Assembly (NCBI GenBank): GCA_030180135.1
Contig: CM058237.1
Coordinates: forward strand, 43,297,126 to 43,361,125
Length of the DNA stretch: 64,000 nt
Reading direction: 5' to 3'
From: Orychophragmus violaceus
Taxonomy: Eukaryota; Streptophyta; Magnoliopsida; Brassicales; Brassicaceae
The position numbers and the translations under genes were made by a program. Below the pieces are notes generated by a model. That model saw nothing but the letters and a program-made list of their open reading frames with translations. It made no database searches and was not told the origin of the DNA. Positions 21,050 through 33,119 of this stretch are shown here, in pieces; the first letter of the stretch is position 1, and every line of letters starts with the position of its first letter.

Positions 21050-23459
21050 TATCCTACAGCTACAGTCCGCGACTCGTGCTTAGGTCTAAGGAGTGGCTTC
21101 GTTAATAGATTAGCAACGTTCTCATTCGTTGAAACTTGCTGATCTACTTAACACCTCTGTCATTTATCTCACGGAATAGGTTATACCTACCCTCAAGGTG
21201 TTTGGACCTCTGATGTGCAGCTAGCCTTATCTATGCTGGGAATCACATCAATTTCAGTGATGAACTCTTCTTTCCAAACAACCTCTTTCGCCGCTTCCCA
21301 AGCTGCGAAATGTTCAGCTTAAGTCATGGAGTCAGCAACAGTGCCTTGCACCGCCAGACAGACACAAGATATAACCGGACTGTGACCGGAAATCATCTTT
21401 GTATGTTGGTAACTTGCCTTTCAGACTCTACCGACTTGTAGCACCTCACTTTCTCCGTAAATCAAGAACTTATCCTAAGTATTTTCCAAATACTTGAGGA
21501 TATTCATTACGTCTATCCAGTGATTCTTTGCTGGATTTGACTGGTCTTTACTTGTCTTGCTTAACATTAAAGCAACATCAAAACAAGTACGTGTCAAGGC
21601 ATACATGATAGATCCAATTGCCGACGCATATGGAATCTCATCCATGCATTCAAGCTCAGCAGTTATCGTAGGACACTGTTTCTTGCTTAACGTAATGCCA
21701 TGTGACATTGGCATAAAACCCTTCTTGGAATGCTGAAAACGTGTAGGACTTTGTCAATATAAGAATCCTGACTTTGTCCTATCAGCTCTTTTGGATCTCT
21801 ATCTTTAGATCCAAAATCCAAGAACTTACGTGGCTTTACCCATATCAATCATAAAACCAACTCCCAAGCCAGTCCTTTACCGACTGCAGCATTGGAACGT
21901 TATTTCCAAGAATCAGTATGTCATCGACATACACTATGAGAAATGCAACATCGCTCCCACTTATCTATTAGTAAACGCACAGTTCCACTTCGTTCCTGTT
22001 CAAGTCAAAACCTTGACTACTTCAACAGAACGAAGATTCCAACTCCGATATGTTTGCTTCCATCCATGAATGGATCGATGAAGCTAACTTACTCACAGTA
22101 TAATTTTTCGGAGTCCGGGCTCACTTTTGCTTCTGTGAATTTCGCAGGTTCGTCACTTTCAATGATCATCAGATCATGGAAACTAATCACGAGAAATTAC
22201 TCTCGGATTAGTGACGGATTCATTCAGATCTGCGAACTTCAGGCTCTACAGGTGTAGATTCTACAGAAATCTGTAAATCCATCCGCTGCTCTCCCTCAAC
22301 AGGTTGAGCAGCCTCCTGTATTTCTCGAATTTCTTCGAGTTATACTTTTACTCCCACTGTTTTTCTTGGAAAGCAACTTTCCTTTTAGAAAACAGAATTC
22401 CGAACAACCTAACTTCGTTTTCGGAATGGACGTAAAAAGTAACAAGCCTTGGTTTCCCTAGGACAACCAGCGAAGTAGCTCAACTACAAATACTCAGTAA
22501 AGACGAATTTGGATCATTTCCAATCCATATTTATGTGGTGTCTTTCAACTGATATTAGTGGAACTATTTCAACGTAAACTTAGATATTTCTAGAGCGTTA
22601 TTTTTAAGGAATATCATGGAAGATTCGTGTGACTCATCTTTAATCATTTCTAATAAGATCTGATTCTTTCTCACAGAAACACCTCCAGGTTTTCAGGAGA
22701 AATGAGCTGTGAAACGACTTCACACTCATTCAGATGATCACACCATCAATGACTTAAGTATTCTCACTCGTGATCTAATTCAGAGTTTCAATACTTCTGT
22801 CACTCAGATTCTATACCTCATTCTGGAACTCTTTCGACCATTTCAAAGAATTCTGACTCGTGTCTCATCAAAAGAACACAGTCATACTCACTGAAGTAAT
22901 CAGTGAAGATAATGAAGTACAGGAAATTTTCTCTGGCATTACTGCTCATCGGGCCACATACATGAGTATGTTCAAGGTCCAATAAGCCTTTGGGCCTTTC
23001 TCTAGCTCGGCTAAGATGGGCCCTTTGTCTTTTGGTCCAGTAAGCAGAATTCAAGTCTCATAAGATATCCAATCAAATGAGCCCAAAAGTCCATAACTAT
23101 GGGATTTCTGAATCCGACTCACTCTATGTGACCAAAATATTTACGCCAAGAAAAATCAGGTTTAATTCATCAGATTTAAACCAATTCGGTATTTATGTTA
23201 CATTTAGGCACTCTTTGGTTTAAGATATAAAACCCATTCCTTGAATAGGGTGCTACAATCAATATTTCATTGAGATCAAAAGAACAAAACTTGTCTTTTA
23301 TCAAAATGAAAAACATTCAAATCCGTACAAGAAAATGAAAGACAACTCTGCTTAAAGCAGGTACATTGTAGCTATTACTTGTCCTTCCTTCAACGTTCTA
23401 CTGTTGCTTAGGCTCTGCATATTATAACAAATATCAGTGCCACAACCAGTATCCAATAC
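21050..23459 (-). pseudogene. Copia pol remnant (PR, INT, RT, RNase H), deleted and broken
   Basis: Readable on the minus strand in order: protease active site VLDTGCGTDIC just after gag (about 23450-23420); integrase core piece at 23054-22818 (HTHVCGPMS, FIIFTDYFSEYDCV); the integrase/RT linker near 22500-22300; the RT catalytic box YVDDIL (YVDD at 21931-21920); the RNase H entry PYASAIGSIMYALT at 21640-21590; and the C-terminal NLLTKPL motif near 21105. Frameshifts, several stops and loss of most of the RT fingers and palm (the space between linker and YVDD is far too short) make it non-functional. Full-length copia pol is well over 3 kb; this is about 2.4 kb. Confidence 0.8.
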
Positions 23460-24350
23460 CTATAAGGTAGAACTTGAAGTAATAACATGAATACCTGAGG
23501 AAGTAGTCTCATACATCAACTTCAACTCCTCATAATCTTCCATGAATTTAATGCAATCTCTCTTCCAATGCCCAGTCTCTTTACAGTAGCAGCACTTACC
23601 AACGTAAGATGTATCTGACTCGGGCTCAGAAGACACACGCTTGCCATGATTCAAAATCTGGACAACTTTGTCTTCACCCTTGTCAGCACTAGGTTTAGTA
23701 AACCTACCCTTCTCCATTATGAGATTATACAGGGTACTCTTCACGTTTGGCTCAACTGTCTTGAGCATATCATGCAGTTCAGTCAGCGTCTTCGTTAAGC
23801 CTTTCTTGATATAGTTTCTTTTGAACTTATCATAGCTTGACGGCAGTGACTGCAGAATGATCTCAGTTGCCAATTCTTGGCTAACTGGATAATCCAGTTT
23901 CCTCAGGTTATCAATGTAACCCATCATTTTACTGACATGAGGACTCACTGGATGATCATTTGGTAGCTTGCAGCTAGTGAGAGACTTAACCAACTGGTAT
24001 CTCTCCACTCTTACCTGCTCCTGAAATTTCAATTTCAGGCTGCTGATCATCTCTATTGGCGACTCCATGTTCTCATATTGCTTCAGCAAATCTGATTCCA
24101 TGGTAGCCAATATCAGACCACGCACATCTACCGCATCATTATAATGCTTATTCCAAGCATCATATACTGCATGAGAGGCATTTGACCCGATCCTCTCGGG
24201 GAGAGCTCTTTCAAGGACATAGTCCTTTCTCTCCTGCCTGAGGACTAGCCTCAGGTTCCGCGACCAAGTCAAGAAATTTGATCCGTTCAGTTTGTCCATC
24301 TCAAGGACAGACCGGATCGAGAAAGTGTTTTGATTGTTTGTGCTAGTCAT
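23460..24350 (-). CDS. Copia gag (296 aa), intact
   Basis: ATG at 24350, stop at 23460, no internal break. The N-terminal region KLNGSNFLTWSRNLRLVLRQ is the copia gag (UBN2-type) signature. The middle has the helical gag core, and near residue 255 there is a CX2CX4HX4C knuckle (CYCKETGHWKRDC) preceded by a Lys-rich stretch. Size and layout are those of a complete copia gag, although in many copia elements gag is fused to pol; here a stop separates it from the DTG protease region. Gag packages element RNA in cytoplasmic particles. Being intact next to a ruined pol suggests either chance or recent mobilisation as a gag-only element. Confidence 0.85.
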   Translation of the reverse strand: MTSTNNQNTFSIRSVLEMDKLNGSNFLTWSRNLRLVLRQERKDYVLERALPERIGSNASHAVYDAWNKHYNDAVDVRGLILATMESDLLKQYENMESPIEMISSLKLKFQEQVRVERYQLVKSLTSCKLPNDHPVSPHVSKMMGYIDNLRKLDYPVSQELATEIILQSLPSSYDKFKRNYIKKGLTKTLTELHDMLKTVEPNVKSTLYNLIMEKGRFTKPSADKGEDKVVQILNHGKRVSSEPESDTSYVGKCCYCKETGHWKRDCIKFMEDYEELKLMYETTSSGIHVITSSSTL

Positions 24351-25852
24351 AACTGAAATTTAGAGATAAATAGAGTTTTAGTTATTCAGTTCATAAAAGA
24401 GTAATCTTAATAACTTATAAGAAAACTCGCATTGCATTCAAAATTTCTTTGTTTAACCTCATAAGAATGCAATGATTCCGAGACCCATGTTCAGCTAAAT
24501 CCAAAATGGGCCACTGGCCGTCACCCAGAAGTAGCTTTATTTGGTAAGCATACACACAGCTAGTTATATCCAATAACTCTCGGTTGTGAATTGGGCCCAA
24601 GGCCCAATACACCAGATGTCTCAAGGCCCGGGACTCCCGATGGCCCAATCAAGGAAACCAATCTCTTACAGCCAAATAATCACTAAAGTCTGGGACTCCC
24701 AATGAAATTAGTGACTATATACTACTTTACTTACGCAAAAACAGACACCTCACACTGTAAGCCATATCTGTAATTGAATAAGCGTTAAGTAGCTGACAAG
24801 ATTGGGCAAGACATCCAAGCTTGATATTAGTTTTGAGGATTTTAGGTTTTCTTTCCAAAAATAGAAGATTACTATTTTGGGAAACTTACTTATTTTAGAA
24901 ACTTTCTAAATTTAGAAATATACTAAAAATAGAAATTTCTAATTTAATATTTTATTAAAGTTTTCGGTTGGGTCACAAATTATAGGCCCAATTCTTGGCC
25001 CAAGACCACAGAATTCCAATTGGCCCAATAATTTGACATAACCGAGTCGGTTCATTAATTCTGGTACGAGACCAAATTAACTACTAAATCCAACTGGTTA
25101 TTTACTAAACCAGACCAGCTCTAAATTATTTGGTCCAACCAAATCAAACTTAGACCAGCCTTCGGTTTAGGTTAAAATTCAATTTTGAATTTAAATCCGG
25201 TTTAACCAGAAATTAAATAATACCAATTGTATTAAATAATTTCCAGCAAACCGCGATTTGGGTTAACCGCTTGAACCATAATTATTAAATAATTAATCGA
25301 TTCATACAAAGTAATCCTTATTCCAATAATTGAATTTGACCCAAAAAGATTCTCAATCATAACAAACCTTATGCGAAACGATTCTTAATTATTAAGCAAA
25401 GTCAACAAGTGATTTTGTCCTTTTCAAATCATGTGATAATTGATTATCACATTCACTAAAGACAAAAACGTGATCCTTAAACATTAACAATTCAAATCGT
25501 TTCTTTATAATTGAAACAAAGTCAAACTTCGATTGTCTCATGATTGTACACGATGAACATGATTTTTCCAAACCACTTAAAGACAAAATCGATCGCTAAT
25601 TATTGACAATTCAAACAATTAATCGTTTCTTATGATTGTGGCAAAGACATCATGCGATTTCTTAATTATACAACAATCAAACAAATCGTTTTTCATGATA
25701 AAGCAAAAACAACTTTCGATTGTATTGATAACGAATCATAGGTGATCAACTTATTTCTAGGTTTTCAAAGTTTCAATCAATTTTACTCATTAAAATTGAT
25801 TCATCAAACTAATAAACAACCTAGTATGATCCAAAAAACAAAAACCTAACGA
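24351..25852 (-). other. Copia 5' leader, 1.5 kb
   Basis: There is no conserved ORF between primer site and gag. The stretch is AT-rich with repeated AATTCAAACAATTAATCG-like words (25380-25720). A leader this long is unusual for copia and may hold packaging signals or an insertion. Confidence 0.55.
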
Positions 25853-25869
25853 CCTAGGCTCTGATACCA
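25853..25869 (-). promoter_or_regulatory. Copia primer-binding site
   Basis: The minus strand reads TGGTATCAGAGCCTAGG, a perfect start of the initiator tRNA-Met complement, one base from the LTR. Confidence 0.9.
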
Positions 25870-25870
25870 C

Positions 25871-26522
25871 TGAAGGATTATATGTGTGTTCATTGGTGTA
25901 ATTCACATGTTACAACCTAGCACATAATCAACTAGGATCTAGGTGATTTGCAGTTGAATCATAAACAGATCAGATTCATTACCTTATGATTGCAGCGGAT
26001 TGATCAAAGGAATGAAGAGATCTGCAAGAGCTGATGATAACCAGCTCCTCCTAGGTATCCACACGCTTACAAGCTACTGGATCAGGCTGCTAGACCAAGC
26101 TGGAATCAACAGAGAGAGAGAGGATGGCTCAGGTTTAAAAATCGCAGAAGCAAGAAGCATTAGGGCTTCCTGCGCCTTTCCGCATCCTTATATGGGCCCA
26201 AGTAATTAAACTAATGGCCTATTGGGATTTTGGGCCCAAGGCCCAAACCAGACAAAAGACTGTATTTTGTCTGGCCCAATTCTCTGTTCAAATACAGTAA
26301 ATGCCTTGCATCTTACCGTATTAATTCCATTTAACTTTCCCGTTAGCTATGGTGTGTGACCCTTTGGGATCATACAATACTGGTAATAAGTCCTAAACTT
26401 ATAGATCATGAGCGGGCTCTAGCAAGTCATCATGATCACCCAGTATTTATGACTTATGTCTGATCTCGACACTTATCATACTTTCTAGAGATAGCACAGT
26501 AGATTTCAGGACATTCCCAACA
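25871..26522 (-). repeat. Copia 5' LTR
   Basis: It is 652 bp and includes a minus-strand TATA box (TATAAGG, 26187-26193), so the promoter faces gag. It ends TGTTGG on the minus strand and is followed by the CATCA duplication. Confidence 0.95.
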
Positions 26523-26527
26523 CATCA

Positions 26528-26933
26528 ATGGCGACAACTCTCATTCTGTTTTTGCTTTGATTATGTTTTCCCTTTTTCATTTATGACTGTTTGGTCTTGC
26601 TGTGAATGAGCTCTATGTAAGCTCCTTTCATTCATCCTTTGTAGGCACGTTTTAATCAATAAGAATTCAGTCTTTTTGCTTTTGCTTCAAACACTTGTTT
26701 TTGAATCAAAATCTGTCTTTGCGAGTTCTAGTTGTTTGTGGAATCAAATCACTTGAATTTCGTGTAGAGTCTGGTCTCTCTTGCGAGGAATAGCCCTTGA
26801 GAATCAGCCAATTTTCCTCGTTGTTTGTGGATTCAAGCAGCAACCTGGTTACTCTCCATCATCCATATCATCCATCCGCAGCTTAAGCCTTTGTATCTTG
26901 TGTAACACTTAGTGGAATCTGAGTCTTACATCA
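26528..26933 (+). repeat. 3' LTR of TR-GAG element, second part
   Basis: It continues the LTR after the copia insertion (ATGGCGACAACTCTCATT, matching 15953 onward). It ends TCTTACATCA at 26933 and is followed by TATGT, the right target duplication. Confidence 0.9.
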
Positions 26934-29787
26934 TATGTGTCCGTCAAGCTACTCCAGAATCCGAAAAGGATGAAAAATAGTTGGATGAGAAATCTATGAT
27001 TACCCATTGAGCTGCCTCCCACTACAAAGGCTAAACCCCACCGTGACAACCCCACCGTGACAAACCCAAAATAGCAATCAATAGCCGAAGCAACAGTAAA
27101 ATAATTCAAACCGCTTACATGTTACCGTCCTGTGAGATAACACATAACAGGTTAGTAAACAACGCCTAAGCATAAAATATGGAAATCGAGGACACTGCGG
27201 CACATTCCCTCGATTAGACTCGATCAAAATTCCTTATACAATGCTTTCTAATACCATGGTCCCCAGTGGCGAACTTGGTAACTTCCTCAGGAATACCTAG
27301 ATCATAGCCCAACTGCATACGACTAGAACATCCAAGACTCTTACATGTAAACACAATGTACTAAAAATAGGACACCATTTTATGTCATTTGATATGCGGT
27401 AACTCCATCTATCCCTTTTTATGACATCCAAATCTTCCACCGTGCTCGGACCTAGGCCATGATCCCGTCTCTCCGATCCCCGGGACCTACCAGCGTCACC
27501 AGCGTAGGTTAACACCCGCTAGGACCTGACCACGAGGATAGGTGAACTGATCGCGTTCTCACGAGGATCCATCAGGAAAGAAGTATCATAACGCCACACA
27601 TGACTTGCAGGATATAACACACCTATTAACACTTAACACTCTTTATGAACCCTATGTGGATTCATAAAGTAACTAAGACACATAAGCTGACTCGCTGAGA
27701 CTCTACACGACTCAATAAGACCGATAAGGTCGATAAGCAATTAAATAAACCTCCCGACAACTCGTAAATTTTCCCGCAAGTCCTAACAACTTGATTCGAC
27801 CATGAAACTTACTATCATACCATAATCCAATCCAACCTATCCGGCCCAACCCCTGAATAGGTAAATCACAATAACAAAATCATTAGTAAGTCCCATCAAT
27901 AACTCTTACTAATATAAGATTAATTATTCTCAATTCAATTACTTAATTTCTATTCAATTACTTAATATCACTTTAATTACTTAGTCTCAATTCAATTATT
28001 AGTTTAAAGTTATTTATTAAGATTACTAACTTCCTAGATCATTTTCCTTTATTCTTATGATTTAGTTACTTTTTGCTTTAATTAATAAAATTCTATTTAG
28101 TAACTTATATAATTTAATTCAAGTATATTAATAAACTTAATCCGGTTATTAACGTGTTTAGATAGATTATGTAGTTTCTATATATTTGTTCCTAGTCTTG
28201 TTATTAATGTTCTAATTTCATAGCTAAATTATTATCTTTAAGTTTGATTATTCTCATTTTAATTACTAATTCCTTTACTTAAAATCTTAATTAATTTATA
28301 TAATTCCTACTTTAATTCAATTAATTATATACGATTAATTATATATTTAATTAATTTTATGCTTAGCTAATCCCACGATTATTCAATAAATTTTAATTAT
28401 GCAATCAACATGTCATTTCTGAATTTAACATGGAATGCATATTTATATACATATCTAGTTTATTTAAATTCCTTTACTTAATTATCTTATTCTACTCTGC
28501 TTATGTATTAAATTCCGGGTAACATTTCTTAAAACTCTACGGTTATAAATTTAATGTCTATATGCCGACTCGATCTATCCTAATGCACAAACAATCAAAC
28601 ACAACACCTCACAATGTTTTTTCAGAAAGCTGACGGATGTGACCCGGAGAAATGATGACCAAACCTCCAAAACCCACGAACCCATCAATAACCTAATATA
28701 GACGGATGACCCGGCGTTGACCCGGTACTGACTATGGCTCGACATTGATCCAACGTTGGCTTTGATCTGGCATTGACCCGGCTTTGACTTTGACCCAACA
28801 CTTGACTATTGATTCCAACGTTGAGCGGGATTGACCAGCGTTGACTTCCGGTGGTTTCTCCGGTGGTTTACAGAAAGAGGTGAACCGGTCGGCGAAAGAG
28901 AGTTGTGGTGGTTTCTTGGCGATTCCGACGACGGATACGGAAATATCTGGCGAGAGCTCTGGTTGTAGTTCTGGCGAAGGAAGAAGATGGAAGTGGCGAT
29001 GAGATGGTGGTCTGGTGGTTTAGGTTATGACTAGTGATTGGTATTTAGACTAATAATGTGTTTAAGGGATTTAAGGATTTTAATAAGGTAATTAGGGATG
29101 AATTTTTGATGATAAATGGGAAAGAAGTGGTGGTGGTTAACGATGAGAGAGGAGAGAGGAGTGGTTTGGTGTGGTTTGATGAGTGACCTTAGCTCTTCTT
29201 TTATAGTGAAACCTCCACCCTTCATGCAACCTAAGATAATTAAAGATAAGTGTCTAAGTGTCATTATGCATAATCTTTTGATCATGTACTTTGACACATA
29301 ATCCCCTATGTGTCTTGTGTACAAAAACCCAGAAATGAATCATGTCTATGTGTCTCTTCTACCACTCACCAATCGCCCCTTTACACTTCAATCGCGGTTA
29401 TTCTCGTTCCGCGATTCCCGCTAATCCTGTTAATTCCGCAAAAATCCTTTGATGCCATTTTTAAATCCTTTATGTTCCGTAGATATTTTTCTCCACAAAT
29501 TTTAGCTTCCATCATGACTCTCTGTAGACTTACAAATAAATATGGTTATCGTATTGATTTTTACAGTTTATTGATTATCTTTCTCGATAAACCGCAATTT
29601 TTTTACTTGAAAATCTGTCCACAATATTTTTATCTTCTAAATAATTCTCGGATATTTTTGAGAATTATTTTTCCCTCCGATTACTTCTCATATTTCCTTA
29701 TTCTGCCAAGAAATAAATTCCGGTTTTCCGCTATTTCTCCCGAACAAGTAAATTCCTGTCAACGATGATCTGAGACGTTTTATTGCA
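26934..29787 (-). repeat. Family L 3' LTR of copy 3, second part
   Basis: It resumes family L at GTCCGTCAAGCTACTCC after the duplicated TATGT and ends TTTTATTGCA at the polypurine tract. Combined LTR length is about 3.28 kb. The AT-rich middle (27880-28420) consists of degenerate TTAATT repeats. A GTTGACCCGG-rich patch lies at 28700-28850, as in the other copies. No gene is present. Confidence 0.75.
29209..29215 (-). promoter_or_regulatory. TATA box in family L LTR, copy 3
   Basis: The minus strand reads CACTATAAAAG, at the same place as in the other copies. As this is the 3' LTR, transcription from here would leave the element to the left, toward the copia-bearing gypsy LTR. Confidence 0.55.
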
Positions 29788-30916
29788 TTCTCTGCTTCTT
29801 ACGGGAATTTGTCCCTGAATTCTAAATCCAACTTAACCTTGCATTCTAAATCCCGCTGCTTCATTTCGAATCTCTTAACCCTAATTCCATAAAACTTTTG
29901 ATCCATTCTGATGTGTCTGCAAAACCTCGGTAAGACTCTCATGCCAATCATCGATCTCTGTATGAATCAACATAATCTATCTTGTCCTCCGATATATTGT
30001 TTTTGCCTGAACTGACATCTCTAACCTTTTTCTGAAAACCATCTTATATATCTCTTCCGAATTCTTCCTTAATCAAATCTGCGAAGAAGCTTCACTTTAC
30101 CTATTTTCTGTCTCAAGCTGCCAATCTTGTACAGGCTCACTTTCTGATGATAATTCTCAAATCTTGCTTGTCTTCTAGGGTTTGGTCTCGAGTTCACTTC
30201 TTGTGGTCAGAATCACGTCCCGCGCACACATAATCTTACTAAAACTAGAGGTCCGAAATTATAAACTTGACTTATGTACAGACGTTACTTTTCCTATATA
30301 GTTATTGGTAATTAGCTAGACAAAAATCAGACAAGAACATACGTGGCTAATTATCGTAACATATCGTTCCATACAAGTGGTACATAAGTATATTAACTAA
30401 TTATCCTATAATCAAATTCTTTATCCAAATTTTTTACTTTAACTTGAATTTCCTTCCTAACCAATTTTCAAAACCGATCTTATGTACTTATGCCGATTAA
30501 ATAATTATATGGTTCTTCTATCTTCTAACACAATACTACTAAAACACTAATTAAATCAATTAATTCCTAACTAATGCAATACGACTACCATACTAATTAA
30601 ATCAATTAATCTATCTAATGCAATGCGAATGAGTTCTAATACTACTATGATGCAATTTACAATAACGATAATCCTTTGGGTTTTGTTTAACCGTTCATTT
30701 GAACTATCATTTTTCACGTTGTAGCTGTAATGCATGATCACAACGCTCATAAATATGTATAACATGTAATATGGCCGCATCATTACTCGAAATGATATGT
30801 CTGTAGATAACCAAATTTCATCATACAAATAAAATATATCCGATAAACCAAAAAGTCAGAGTTAGCACCCGTACTTACTTAAGACTACCCAAAAAATGCC
30901 AACATGACTGAAACGC
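29788..30916 (-). other. Family L interior, polypurine tract and non-coding part (copy 3)
   Basis: The minus-strand polypurine tract (CGTAAGAAGCAGAGAA, 29788-29803) abuts the LTR. The rest aligns with 5073-6422 and has no ORF. Confidence 0.55.
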
Positions 30917-31804
30917 TCAACACTGAGTGCAGAATAGCTCGGCGTGGCTAGGACAACCGGTGCGATGGGATGGTGAGTGGGTGGTGGTGCGTGACTCTAC
31001 TAGAATGGTCTGTCGGGGCATGATGGCGCTATGTGTCTGGTACGTCCGCAAATGAGATACTCCGGCGGTGGTGGCGGTGGTGGAAAGGAAGGAATGAGGA
31101 TGTAGTAAACAAGCACCAAGAGAAATGGAAGTTCGTGCTCCACATACAGGACATGACCTATCCACCCCGTAGACGATGGGTCGGAAAGGCGGGGATGGTG
31201 GACTGACGCCGTGTGGTCGAGGATACTTCAAGTAATTCTCGTACACTCCTGAGGGATAGAGGGGACTCCGATCTAAGGCACTCTGAATGGTGACAACGGC
31301 TCTGCTATACGGTGGGCAAGCTCCTCTATGACATTCTCCTACTACATATGCTGAATCGAATCGATAGGCTCCAATGAAAAATGACCAATATCCGGAGGTG
31401 AAGAAATGAGAAAGTCAGCCAAATACTCGATCGGAGGTTCAGGAGGAGGTGGACTAGGGGGATAATATGGTGTCTCCTAAGCAGGATGAGGCAGTGTCAG
31501 TGGAACCTGCCGTATAGGAAGAGGACTCAATGGCGGAGATGTCCCCAAGGAAGGTAGTGGAAAGTAGATAGTATCGGGGATGTAGGGCATGGAGATGTAT
31601 CCGAGATAGGGTCCACTCGTCATAGCAGTGTATAACGGACCCGAGGAAACATCCAAAGGAAATCTGACTGATGGATCTGTAGCTGAAATGGGCAATGCGG
31701 TGCATGACCAGTCTCCAAATTTATTAGGAAAAATAGGTGAGTGATGCAGGACCGGCAGGAACCAACACGACAGAATCTCGGAACACGGATGAATCGTCAC
31801 TCAT
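30917..31804 (-). pseudogene. Family L internal ORF, copy 3, broken
   Basis: The start ATG at 31804 gives MSDDSSVF, as in the copy at 52692, but a frameshift follows. The next frames read SGPYLGYISMPYIPD, TSPPLSPLP and, at 31246-30917, PFRPIVYGVDRSCPVCGA and IMPRQTILVESR. These match the copy at 6423-7265 (FRPIVYG.(D/E)RSC.VCGA; IMPRQAVLAESR). Shared motifs in two diverged copies show that the family once had a protein of about 300 residues here. It is Pro-rich with a CX2C motif and unknown function. Confidence 0.5.
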
Positions 31805-32026
31805 TATGTCGTGGTCTGGTAGCACACACACCAACCTCCCCACGCACTCTGCTGTAAAACTGCACTGCAAAACCAAAAGGTGAGTTTTAAATTCTAAATA
31901 AAATTCTTACTTATTCCCTCCCTGATAATGATGCGACTCACATTTGTAATGGTTGCAGTTACGACTCAATTTTTTACTTGGTAAATCAATGAAAACTGAG
32001 ATTTTTGAATCCATGAACGAGCTATG

Positions 32027-32039
32027 CTCTTATACCACC
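32027..32039 (-). promoter_or_regulatory. Primer-binding site of family L copy 3
   Basis: The minus strand reads GGTGGTATAAGAGCATAGC, a one-base variant of the tRNA-Met site, two bases from the LTR start TGTAACACC (32042). Confidence 0.7.
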
Positions 32040-32041
32040 CT

Positions 32042-33119
32042 TGTAACACCCCTTCCCTTTTCTCCGTTGAACGACAAGCTGGCCGGCCAACAATGAAACA
32101 AGACCGCTCGAACTCGTGCAGTTAAATGGAAAGGAGTTGTTACATACGAAGTCGGACACGCTCTGGTTTGAGTCACAAAATTCGAACCAATCCATCCTTG
32201 ACACCATTTACCTCGCCTTAGCGGCTAAGACTTTTCAACCCTTACCGCTTCCGCGAGTTGCGTTCGGTTCAGAATAAACCATATATCAGTGAAAGATCAT
32301 GTTTTTAGTCTTTATTCTTTTAATTAAAGCTTTTAATGAAATTATCAAATTCAAGGGTTTTGTAAAACAGTTTTATGGGATCCCAAATCAGAAACCAAAA
32401 CAAATATTTAAAATTGTTCTCGAAAACAAATCGTAGAAAGTAGCAACCCAAATATACTCCGTGGGGCCTACACGTCTGTCAAGCTACTCTTAAATCCTGA
32501 AAAATATGAAAAAGAATTGGATGAGCAATATAAGATTACCTAGTGAGTTGGCTCCCACTACCAAAGGTAAACTCCACCCCGACACAACCAAAATAACAAT
32601 CAATAGCGGAAGCAACAGTAAAATAACACAAACTAGTTACATGTTACCTCCCCATGAGATAACACATAACGGGTTAATAACAAAGCACAAACACAAAAGA
32701 TTGAAACCGAGGACACTGCGGAACATACCCTCGATTAGACTCGATCTAAATCCCTTATCTAACACTTTCTAACACCATGGTCCCCAACTGCGAACTTGGT
32801 AACTTCCTCAGGAACACCTAGCTCATCGCCCAACTGCATACGACTATAACATCCAAGACTCCTACATGTAAACACAAAGTATTACAAATAGGACACCTTT
32901 CTTTTTCATTTGAAATGTGGTAACTCCAACTATCCCTTTTTATGATATCCAAATCTTCCATCGTGCTCAGGCCTAGGCCATGATCCCGTCTCTCCAAGGC
33001 CCGAGACCTACCGGCGTCACCTGCTTAGGTTAACACCCGCTAGGACCTGACCACGAGGGTAGGTGAAATGATCGGGTTCTCCCGAGGATCCATCAGGAAA
33101 GAAGTACCAGAACGCCACA
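32042..33119 (-). repeat. Family L 5' LTR of copy 3, truncated
   Basis: It matches 14752-15183 and 26939-27600 and then stops after AACGCCACAA. About two thirds of the LTR is missing, including the TATA box, so copy 3 has lost its promoter. Confidence 0.75.

Larger units (their letters stand above)
19543..26522 (-). mobile_element. Young Ty1/copia element, pol decayed
   Basis: Minus-strand element inserted in the TR-GAG 3' LTR with target duplication CATCA (19538-19542 and 26523-26527). LTRs are 652 bp each (19543-20194 and 25871-26522) and differ at four positions by eye, so insertion was recent. Minus-strand order: LTR, tRNA-Met primer site, a 1.5-kb leader, gag (24350-23460), remnants of protease, integrase, reverse transcriptase and RNase H (to about 21050), an 840-bp 3' untranslated part, polypurine tract and LTR. 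The pol part is only about 2.4 kb and full of stops, so the copy is non-autonomous even though it is young. It probably moved with enzymes supplied by a relative. Confidence 0.9.
15184..26933 (+). mobile_element. Ty3/gypsy element with gag-protease only (TR-GAG type), interrupted by copia
   Basis: Plus-strand element: 5' LTR 15184-16358, tRNA-Met primer site 16360, gag-protease frame 16712-19297, polypurine tract 18766-18780, and 3' LTR 18781-19542 resuming at 26528-26933. The target-site duplication is TATGT (15179-15183 and 26934-26938). Between the protease region and the polypurine tract there is no reverse transcriptase, RNase H or integrase, and only 2.4 kb separates the LTRs. This is the published TR-GAG arrangement: a non-autonomous element that keeps gag and terminal signals and would borrow pol from a relative. 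The gag fold and CX2CX4HX4C knuckle are gypsy-like. Confidence 0.85.
14752..33119 (-). mobile_element. Family L non-autonomous LTR element, copy 3 (interrupted)
   Basis: The parts are the 3' LTR (14752-15183 continuing at 26939-29787), polypurine tract (29788), interior (29788-32041), primer-binding site (32027-32039) and a truncated 5' LTR (32042-33119). The LTR is split by the gypsy element at 15184-26933. Rejoining across the TATGT duplication restores the same order of landmarks as in the uninterrupted copies (GAGGGGTCTA, then GTCCGTCAAGCTACTC). The 5' LTR stops after AACGCCACAA at about 33119, where the sequence becomes unrelated. Confidence 0.65.

Noticed and set aside
21830..22257. Plus-strand ORFs of 79-104 codons
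   Set aside because: Antisense to the copia RT/RNase H remnant, including its YVDD box.
29310..29768. 152-codon plus-strand ORF
   Set aside because: Lies in a family L LTR, not conserved in the other LTR copies, and antisense to the element.
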